Source: Promerops cafer (lineage: Eukaryota; Chordata; Aves; Passeriformes; Nectariniidae). Taken from it: 64,000 bases of DNA. The notes beneath the pieces were generated by a model. The model was not told the DNA's origin. It did not search any database and saw nothing but the letters and a program-made list of their open reading frames with translations. Positions 56,401-64,000 of this stretch are shown here, in pieces. Position 1 is the stretch's first letter, and every line of letters begins with the position of its first letter. The position numbers and the translations under genes were made by a program. The stretch lies in NCBI GenBank assembly GCA_013398275.1, contig VZSE01013575.1:39182-103181 (forward strand). The letters are read 5' to 3'.

Positions 56401-58879
56401 ACATTCCAAGTAAATACAGTTTATTATTTTTAAAGTAGATTATTTCAGCTTTTTCTTTGCATTTCTGTGTTTAAGCAGAAGGAATATTGCTTTAAGATAA
56501 TTTCTTTTTCATTTCGATAATTTCTGGGAGGTATATAGGATGAACAAAAATCCTTGACAAAGATGTAATATTGGGGCCAAAGAATTAGTTTCAAATACAT
56601 TTTCAAAGCTCATGGGTGATTAAAAGGCTTCAGAAATGCATAATTCTTGACAAGTTGTGAGAGCAAAGGAAGAAATAATGAGGCAGACATAGAAACAGAT
56701 TCTTGAAAAGAGCCAGAATGGGTAAAAGCATTTAGACAAAATGGTGTATATAAGATCATATAGCTTTCTGGAGAAGGACTTTGATGTTTATCAGCTTGTA
56801 TCAGCTTTAAAGTACCATAAAAGTTGAGCAAGACATTATAAACGGATTGGTGTTGAGAAGTAATTACTGGGAAACTGCTAAATGACTATATCCTTTTCTG
56901 TTTCTTGCTTTGAAAACTTTCACACAGACAGAAATGCATATTACTTTCCTCTGTACTTCCCTTAGGTTTAGATGTACCCCATAAAGCACCCAGCAGCAGC
57001 AGCACACCACCTCTGATGGATTCTCTCTTTCGAGCACCAGCGGCTTTTCCTGCCTTTAGACATTTTTGCACGTGAAGAGCTGACTTTCCTTGAGCCATTC
57101 CCTTTGGCAACTGGCAGCATCATTTCCTTCCTGCTGGTCCTTCTGGCTTAAAGGCAAGGTCAGGGCAAGAAGGTGAACAGATGGTAACACTGAGGAGAGC
57201 TGGAAGCCTTGCAGCCAAGTTGCTTTGTGTGTTCACACCTTCTCTTTCAGTAGCCACTTGCCCCAGACTCCTCTGGATCAGGTGCTTTTTCTCTCAGTAA
57301 AACTCTGATAGGAAACTGGCATTAAATGAACACTAAAGCTAAAAACACTTCAAAGAACTAAGGGTGATTTGAATAGAGGAGTATAAAAAGGGGCTGGAGG
57401 TCAAAAGGCAGGTTTGAGGATCAACTATAATGCAGTAGGAAAGAATTCAGCTGCAGGGCCACTTAAGGCAGGAGCAGATATGGCCCAATAAGAAGCATCC
57501 ACCAAGGTTATTCTCACACTCTCTCCCAGAAACCCTTCAAATATAGGCAGTTCTGAGTGTGGGGGACATTCATTCATTATGTGACAAAAATGCACGTGTG
57601 TCATGTCACAAGGGACGTGCAGGTCTGTTCATACAAGGGGTTTTGAGGACACGAGTCCCAGAACACCACCCAAATGTCAGACACAGGCACGGGTGGTGTA
57701 CAGGTTGATTTCACCTGCATATGGCTTTTCATAAAATGTCCGATATTTATTTGTGCCACTTTCTTAGACTTAAAACTGAACATTTTTTCCTTTTGTGGAG
57801 ATGAAGCAGAGGACACTAAGAGTAAAAGTCTGAGTGCTGGGTGCTCCCCTGGCAGGGTATGGCCCATCTGGTACAACACAAAATGAATAGGGACAGATAC
57901 AGGAATTTAAGTCCTGCAGAGCATTCCTGGGCAGATACAGAGACTAATTTTGTTCAAGCTCCCTCCTGCAAGAAGGATATGACAGAAAACCAGTCCACAG
58001 ATCTATAGCACAGAGTGTTATTGTAAGCAAGTCCTCTTATTCCTTTGTTAAACTGAAAGAAAATGATTGATGAATGAACATAGCAGAGCTTTCTATAGTG
58101 TTTAACAGCTCTAAGAGCCACTAAAAATGACAACTGTGATTGAAAAATTCAACAGTTTGAAACTTCATTTTTGATTGAAATTGCATGGAAAACATTTGGG
58201 TTTTAATCCAATTATAACAGTATAATTTATTGAACACTTGTTCCAGTGAGCAGCTGACCTCTGAAAAAACAGGTTATGTATTAATTGAGGCTGATAGTCC
58301 TAGACAAATGTCTTAAGGTTTCCAAGTCTCCAGACTTTTGATTACAGTAAGACAAATTTGATCCCATGTACTTTATCTCACTGATAAGTGGTCAAGAGCC
58401 AAGGCAAAAGTTTCATTTATTGCTGATGTGAGAACAGCAACGGATTTCTGGTCTACTAGCAGGAATACAGTCTCATAACTCACGTTTTTTGCAGACTTTA
58501 TGGTACTTTGTTTTGCATAAAACTTCCTGCTTCTCTGATCTCCGTGTGTGCAATAGATAAGACAGATAATCTGAGGCATGTTTTGTAGAGTACATTGGAA
58601 TTTTAGCCTCTACAAATCAAAGGTGCCTGTTATTACTGTATAGGTCCTCATATAAGTTAAGAAACACTTACTGGAAGTCCCAGAAATGCACCATTGAGCT
58701 GAAACTGGTGAGACCCAGGAAGCAGCCTGACATGTTCATGTGTTCATGAACCTTGCTAGCAGGTTTAGTTATTGTGGATAAATTTAACCACTGTGCATTC
58801 ACTTCTTCTCTATGGTTGAAACTGCTTGATATCATCCGTAAATTTTCTGTTCACGGTGTCTCAAAGCAGCTGTGGCTGG

Positions 58880-59175
58880 ACGATCTGGAGATCCTCAAGT
58901 CCATCCCTTTGCTCAAAGCAGGGTCAAAGAAAACAAGCTGCTCAGTAGTGTGTCCAGTTGGTGTGAATATCTTGAAGAATTGAGGAATCTATAAAATTGC
59001 CTGGCAATGTATTCCACTGCTCATCCAGTCTCACAGTGGAATTCTCTTTCCTTATGTTGAGTTTATTGTACTTCAGCTCATGCCCATTGCTTCTCAACCT
59101 GCCACCAGGCACCACTGGGACGAGTCAGGCTCATTTTTCAAGAATCTTGAAGCAGGGTTGACCTCATGACCCCCT
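58880..59175 (-). mobile_element. CR1 LINE fragment, diverged
   Basis: Reverse CR1 landmarks gtacttcagctcatgcccat, tgcttctcaacctgccacca and ggcaccactgggacgagtca. More diverged than the other copies, so the ends are estimates. Confidence 0.65.
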
Positions 59176-60480
59176 CCCAATGACAGTGTGTGCTCACTCC
59201 ACTGAGCACATGGTATTGTTTTTGCTCTTGTCAGGCAGTCAGGAGCAGTAGAGCTGTGAATAGAAATGTTCAGGCTTCCATTTCTTTATTAACATGTGAG
59301 TACAATCGGTTGTATTTACCATTGTCCTCCAGTTTGTTTGCTCTTCTCAGTAATGGCTTTAACAGCTTCTGATTCTGTTTCTGGACTCTGGCCTTTTGTC
59401 TTTCTTTCCTCTATTTGGGCACTGTGAACCTTTGCAGGAAGAGCATTCTTTATTCCCCTTGTTCTAGACCCAAGCTGTGCTTTTCTACAGAAGGAAAGTT
59501 GGAATACATCAGCAGGGATATTGAGTTATGTCCAGCTATTGCAGTTTGGTTGTAGCTGGTCTTGTAACCAAAATAAACAGAGGGATACAGCCTGGATGGG
59601 GTGTAATGAAAAGAGCACTAGACCAACAACTGGCCTGTTTCTAGTTGACCTCTATTTCTCCTCATCGGGTGAGCAGAAGCAGTAGAAATGCAATAAAATG
59701 ACCCCAGCAGACAGGACTGTGGGCTGTCATGCCCCCAAGTCATCTACAACTCCATTAAGGCTTCACAAAGACCAACAAGGAAGCCAGCTCAACAGGACTT
59801 TTGATTTCAATTCATCCTTCTTCTCTTTTTTATAGACTGTGTGATTCAAGGGATTGAAGGGGGTCCTGCTGGCAGGTGCATCTGAGGACCATAGCTGTAG
59901 ATTGAGGGAAGACACAGGTAAAGCAGAGCAAGCTCAGCAGAGGCCTGCAGGTGAGGTCCACTGAGGGTGCATTACAAAAAAATTGGCATGAATTTACTTT
60001 TGATTCCTCACTTAATCCCATTTATGATATGGGGTTTTCTTTTGTGTATGAACAGCAGGGAAATGAACCTACAGTTTCAAATGGAGAACTAAAATATAAA
60101 CATTTATGAGACCAGGACTCTGCTGAAGAATTTATCAGAAAACCTGCTATGAATTTGCTGCTTCATCTTTCAATACGTTACAGTCTGCATAATCAAGCAA
60201 TAAATAAATAAAATTGGGATGGTTGAAGAAAAGAAACACATATATTCATCAGTCTGGTTCCAAAGGTAACTCTGGGCCTGCACATAAGATAATTTATAAT
60301 AAAGGCATATCCTGGTTTTGGCATAGAGTTACTTTTCTTCCTAGTAACACAAATTATCTAGGACATGGAAAATTTACCACTCCTATGTAATCCTTTTGTA
60401 AAGATCAGGAAATCATAAAAAAATGTTGCATAATATACCAGACATAACATGGGCTAGGCTGACCTTGGGAGCCCCACTCT

Positions 60481-60486
60481 TATACC
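60481..60486 (+). promoter_or_regulatory. Possible TATA-like element of DMBT1-like gene 2
   Basis: TATACC lies 57 bases upstream of the ATG at 60538, roughly where the TATAAA of gene 1 lies relative to its ATG. It is a weak match and is offered only by analogy with gene 1. Confidence 0.3.
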
Positions 60487-60537
60487 AGTGCAGAGTACAA
60501 CATCTAATGCTCGGTTTTACTGGGATCTCTTGACAAG

Positions 60538-60637
60538 ATGGGTGCCACCAGGGACTTGCTGTGGTTATTCCTCCTAAATGCAGCATTTCTGGATGCCTTC
60601 TCACCTAATCTACAAGAAGAATATTCTTCCCAAAAAG
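60538..60637 (+). CDS. DMBT1-like gene 2, signal-peptide exon
   Basis: 100 bp: ATG in the good context gacaagATGG, 33 codons and one base before donor AAAAAG|gtagga. It has a strong hydrophobic core (LLWLFLLNAAFL) and probable cleavage near LDA/F. The start ATGGGTGCCACCAGGGACTT is nearly the same as that of gene 1 at 41330. The exon is 36 bases longer than in gene 1 and adds a polar stretch after the signal peptide. Confidence 0.75.
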
Positions 60638-63600
60638 GTAGGAAAAAGGGTGTCTTACTTCACTGCGCTGGGTCTACACATGGCACTCACAGGCCACTTT
60701 AATCAACCCTTTGCAAAGATTAGAAGACAGATTGAAATTAGATAGCATCAGGTTGTCTTGTTAAAAATATGAACCAATCGATATCACAATTAAGTATTAT
60801 TTTTGTTGAAGTGAATTTAGTGTGATGAAATTATCATTGTTTTGCAGTAGTGCCTTGTAGCTAGGATTGAACCAAATTTAAAAAGAATTCTGCCATGAGA
60901 GACTGTGAGACGTTTTTCTTATACATCAATGGCTTTCAGTATGGAATTATGAGGGATTATAGTTTCTCTGTAATTCATATTTGCTTTATAATACTTTAAA
61001 TTCCACCTTGCAAATGCACATGGAACCACCCAATACTTATTTAGCTTTATATAATTTAATGGGAGTGTAACAAAGACAGTTGCTGTGTTGTAGGGTGTCA
61101 GGAAGTCCCAGGTGTGTGCATTTTGCTAACTTGGGACTTTCAGGCACGTGGAATAAAATCCTGGAGACTGTAACAATCCAGCCTGCACGCGTGCAAATAC
61201 AAAACAGTGTTGGGTTTCCTCAGAAACCAATATTTAGTATTGCTAAGGACTTTTAAAACACTATCAGTATTTTAAAAAGCTAAAACAACAAAAAACAAAA
61301 AAAAATTAATAAAAAAGGTATGACTCTCACTCCTCTTTCACAGAAGATATCTGAAGTCTTATGCTCCTGCTAGGAATTTCTTCTGACTTAGACACTTCTT
61401 TGTTCACTGGTTTTTTCAGCTATAAATAAGAAAACAATGCCCATTATATCCATGGGAATATTGGTGGTAGACCAATGCATTGCTAATTTTGCCCACTGCT
61501 TTCAAAAAGACTGTTCAAAATGCTTAAATTATAAAATCAGAAAACAGAGAAATGAAAACTAATCCAAAGAAATCAGAGTAAGAGACATTTAAAACAATGA
61601 AATAGTAGAACAAAGAAACCAAAAGGGTCTGATATCTGTCTCACTGTATAAAGTCACTTTCTCTATGTCTGGGAATTACCAAGTACTTTATGTAAAGTCT
61701 TGAGAAAGACACAGCACTTGTGTATTGCTGTATCAGATCATTGACCCTGACTAAGCATGTCACTGATTTCTTTTTGCATTAAAATAATAAATACATTTTT
61801 GCAAGTTATCTTTGTTCTTGTTTTGGGGGTTTTTATTACTCATTTAATTTTACAGATAAACCTATGTATATAAACAACTGAAAGTACTGTGGAATTTCAA
61901 ATTAGAAGCACAGATTTAAGGGAATTCCAAAAATATTTTGTATTACTTATGCGCAGTCACCTCTTCCTGTAAACTTTGAGTATTTCACTTCATTAGGTTA
62001 GCATATAATACTTCAATGCTTGGTTTATTGACCTCCCAGGAAATTCTGTCCATTCCTAGCAAATACACATTAAGAATTGCCACTAAAAAATTCAAATATT
62101 AGTCAAAAATCCAAATTATTCTCTTTAGTCTGACCAAACATTACTTCAGACATGCATGTGTCAAAAATAGGTTTGCTAGTTGGGAGATTTGCCTTCAGTT
62201 GTCTATGTTTACATCCTTTTATTAACTGAAAAGATAATTTTGTGAGGCTACCTTGCCCTTGTGGAATATGACATTACTAATTATCTATTATTTCACAGAG
62301 ACCAGAGCTTTGCCCTGCATCCCAGAAAATGCAGCTCTCTAGGGAAAACATACCTCATCTGAATTTGTTTATCAGATGTATTGTAAATTAAGTCACTGAA
62401 AGCAGCCATGTACAACAAGAATCCAAAAGTCATAGACTCATGGAATCACAGAATCATAGAATGATTTGGGTTACAAAGCAACTTTAATAATCTTCTGGCT
62501 TAAACCTCCAAAAAAAAAGCAAAGACAGTTTAAAACAGATGCTCAGAGCCATGTCTGACCTGGAAAGTTGCCAGTGAAAGGAAATGCACGACATCTCAGG
62601 GCGACCAAAAAAATTGTGACTCATTTTATAGAGAAAAAAAAAGTGTTTTGAATACGTGTCCAAAAATTCTTGGTTTCCTTACTCTTCCACAAAAGATCAG
62701 CCTTGAGGCTGACACATTGCTCTCCATCTCCAATTTGACAGGGTCCCACCAAAATCCCCACCACTGGGAGGAACATGATGAAGCTCCTTCACATACCAGG
62801 ACCTCACCTGCTTCTTTCTCTTCCACCTCTGCATATGCCACAACTACTGATACAACCACGTTAATGTCCTCCGTTCCTCCAGGTGGGTCTGAATCTCTCT
62901 GAAATTTCTGGCCACTGCTTTTGAGGAACCAGTAATTTCTGCAGAGTTTGGGGTTTGGTTTTCTCCATGGGACAGCAGAGCCCAGGAAAAGCACATCATA
63001 ACTGAAGCCAAGGGTGGCACCACTGGTGGCCTGAAACTTGTAGACTTATGCCAAGGCCCTGAAAAGAGAAGGTGCCTGCTTGTGGTCTTTGTGGGCTGGA
63101 ATTAGGTGTGTGTTGGCGATGAATGCAGGGTTATGTTTCTGGTTGGTCCCGCCATAAAAAACCATCCTGCTGACACCCCCCAAGCTCTCCATCTCCCATG
63201 TGACAGGGCAGGAGCAACATGGCCAGCACTGGGAGAAACCTGGCAATCCTACTTCATCCAAAAGGGGCCTACTTGCTTCTTTCCTTTCCTCCCCTGCAGA
63301 TGCCACTAGTGCCACAACCAGCCTCGCCATCTCTGCTCCTTCAGGTGAGTCTGAATTTCTCCTGGGTTTTCTGGCCACTGCTTCCTGCAGAAACAATTAG
63401 TGCCTCAGAGTTTGGGGTTTAGTCTTCTCCAATGCAGAGCAGAGCCTGGGAAATGCACAGCAGAATGCAGCTGAGACTGGGAGTCATGGTAGCTTGAAAT
63501 TCATAGAGCATTGCCAAGGGCCTGGCAAAGGAAGGCACCTGCTTGTGGTTTTTGTTGGCTGGAATTTGGTGTGTGTTGGGAATGAGTGTGGGATTAAGTT

Positions 63601-63805
63601 TTGATTGATCCCACAATGAAAGACCACCGTGCTGACACCCTCAAGCTCTCCATCTCCCGTGTTACAGGGTGGCACCAACATCCCCAGTTTTGGGAGTAAC
63701 CTGGCCATGCTCCTTCATCCTTCAGGAGCTCACTTGCTACATCTTTCTTCCCTACAGATGCCACAAGCAAAGATCCACCCAGGTTTAAGTTGTCCACTCC
63801 TTCAG
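60538..63805 (+). CDS. Second DMBT1-like gene, 5' part (continues past window)
   Basis: A tandem copy of the first DMBT1-like gene, judged from the start exon and linker style. Recognised coding exons are 60538-60637 (signal peptide), 63300-63344 and 63758-63805, all with phase 1 junctions; an inactive copy lies at 62835-62882. The joined product begins MGATRDLLWLFLLNAAFLDA, continues through an acidic FSPNLQEEYSSQK stretch, and then has Thr/Ser/Pro-rich spacers. Human DMBT1 also starts with a signal peptide followed by short repeated Ser/Thr-rich units before its SRCR domains, so SRCR exons are expected to the right of the window. No SRCR, CUB or ZP sequence of this gene is visible here, so the family call rests on the start-exon similarity and linker pattern. 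Confidence 0.65.
60638..62639 (+). other. DMBT1-like gene 2, region between start exon and array
   Basis: 2 kb of AT-rich intron with a reverse CR1 tip at about 62428-62520. A strong acceptor near 61344 is followed by an early in-phase stop (AAGATATCTGA) and no donor. No coding exon is supported. Confidence 0.65.
62428..62520 (-). mobile_element. CR1 LINE 3' tip
   Basis: Begins catagactcatggaatcaca and gaatcatagaatgatttggg, which are the repeated octamers of the CR1 end in reverse orientation. Only about 90 bases remain. Confidence 0.9.
62835..62882 (+). pseudogene. Linker exon unit 1 with lost splice acceptor
   Basis: 48 bases in the same phase as units 2 and 3, reading DATTTDTTTLMSSVPP, with an intact donor CCAG|gtgggt. 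Where the other units have ctgcag or ctacag, this one has ctgcat (base 62834), so the AG is gone. The nearest upstream AG (62798-62799) would give the wrong phase. It is probably not spliced in. Confidence 0.65.
63300..63344 (+). CDS. DMBT1-like gene 2, linker exon unit 2
   Basis: 45 bp, acceptor cccctgcag, donor CTTCAG|gtgagt, phase 1 in and out, encoding DATSATTSLAISAPS. Intact splice sites make it the first usable repeat exon. Confidence 0.7.
63758..63805 (+). CDS. DMBT1-like gene 2, linker exon unit 3
   Basis: 48 bp, acceptor ttccctacag, donor CTTCAG|gtgagc, phase 1 in and out, encoding DATSKDPPRFKLSTPS. It is less Thr-rich than unit 2, but both ends are conserved (DATS start, APS/TPS end). 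Confidence 0.7.
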
Positions 63806-64000
63806 GTGAGCCTGCGTTTGTCCACTTTTTTCTAGCAACTTCTCTTGACCTAATATTTAGTGGGGCAGAGGTTTGTGTTTAGTCTTCTCCCTGGGAGAGG
63901 AGAAGCCAGGAAAAGCAGTTTAATACAGCTGAGACTGGGAGTTGTGGTGGCCTGAAGCTCACAAAATGATGCCAAGGCCCTGGCAAGAGAAGGTGCCTTG

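Larger units (their letters stand above)
52091..60480. other. Intergenic region between the two DMBT1-like genes
   Basis: AT-rich sequence with three CR1 relics (about 52505, 53285 and 58880) and no supported gene. The 131-codon minus frame at 55728-56123 and the 117-codon minus frame at 54580-54933 have no recognisable domain or splice context. Leftover exons of another DMBT1-type copy were looked for and not found. Confidence 0.7.
62640..64000 (+). repeat. Tandem array of about 461-bp exon-plus-intron units
   Basis: The linker-exon donors at 62883, 63345 and 63806 are spaced 462 and 461 bases, and the whole intron between them is repeated: gagtttggggtttggttttc, tggccactgc, aggtgcctgcttgtggt, aagctctccatctccc and gcttctttc recur in order. 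A fourth unit is in progress at the right edge. The minus frames at 62626-62994, 63046-63396 and 63594-63797 are echoes of this repeat. Unit 1 is the most diverged and its left end is approximate. Confidence 0.9.

Noticed and set aside
61345..61356. Possible exon after strong acceptor ctctttcacag
   Set aside because: It reaches a TGA within four codons in the required phase.
62299..62341. Possible extra linker exon after acceptor tttcacag (ETRALPCIPEN)
   Set aside because: It faintly resembles the exon at 44639, but there is no GT donor before an in-phase TAG.
1..64000. CRISPR arrays, tRNA or rRNA genes, bacterial-type operons
   Set aside because: None seen; the only regular array is the 461-bp exon-intron repeat, whose units carry splice sites.

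Overview
This is vertebrate nuclear DNA, almost certainly from a bird and possibly a passerine. Exons are short and widely spaced, with GT-AG introns. The dispersed repeats are mostly 3' ends of CR1-type LINEs (ending in ATTCTGTG-like octamers), plus one degenerate LTR element of an avian type. There is no sign of bacterial, viral or plasmid organisation. All recognised genes lie on the + strand.

Layout. (1) 1-11711 is the 3' part of a long first intron of HTRA1. (2) 11712-28014 holds HTRA1 exons 2-9. They encode the trypsin-like protease domain and the C-terminal PDZ domain: 323 residues that align without a gap to residues 158-480 of human HTRA1, with His220, Asp250 and Ser328 all present. 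Exon 1 (signal peptide, IGFBP and Kazal modules) lies left of the window. (3) 28486-41288 is intergenic and contains a CR1 relic and an LTR relic. (4) 41330-51980 is a complete, compact DMBT1-like gene: a signal peptide, Thr/Pro/Ser-rich mini-exons, one SRCR domain, two CUB domains, and a ZP domain ending in a furin-type site with no membrane anchor. All joins keep phase, giving a model of 704 residues. (5) 52091-60480 is intergenic with CR1 relics. (6) From 60538 to the right edge a second DMBT1-like gene begins. Its signal-peptide exon closely resembles that of the first gene. It is followed by a tandem array, period about 461 bp, in which each unit carries one small Thr/Ser-rich exon; the array continues past the window.

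The order HTRA1 then DMBT1 on the same strand matches human 10q26, which supports both identifications. HTRA1 is a secreted serine protease of the extracellular matrix and TGF-beta signalling. DMBT1-type proteins are secreted mucosal scavenger and matrix proteins. They are neighbours by synteny, with no evidence of a shared pathway.

The most interesting part is the right-hand third. It shows a DMBT1-like gene pair, mini-exons that multiply together with their introns, and individual mini-exon copies that have lost a splice donor (42927) or acceptor (62834). This looks like ongoing birth and death of linker exons. Another item for follow-up is a compact CpG-rich cluster inside HTRA1 intron 7.
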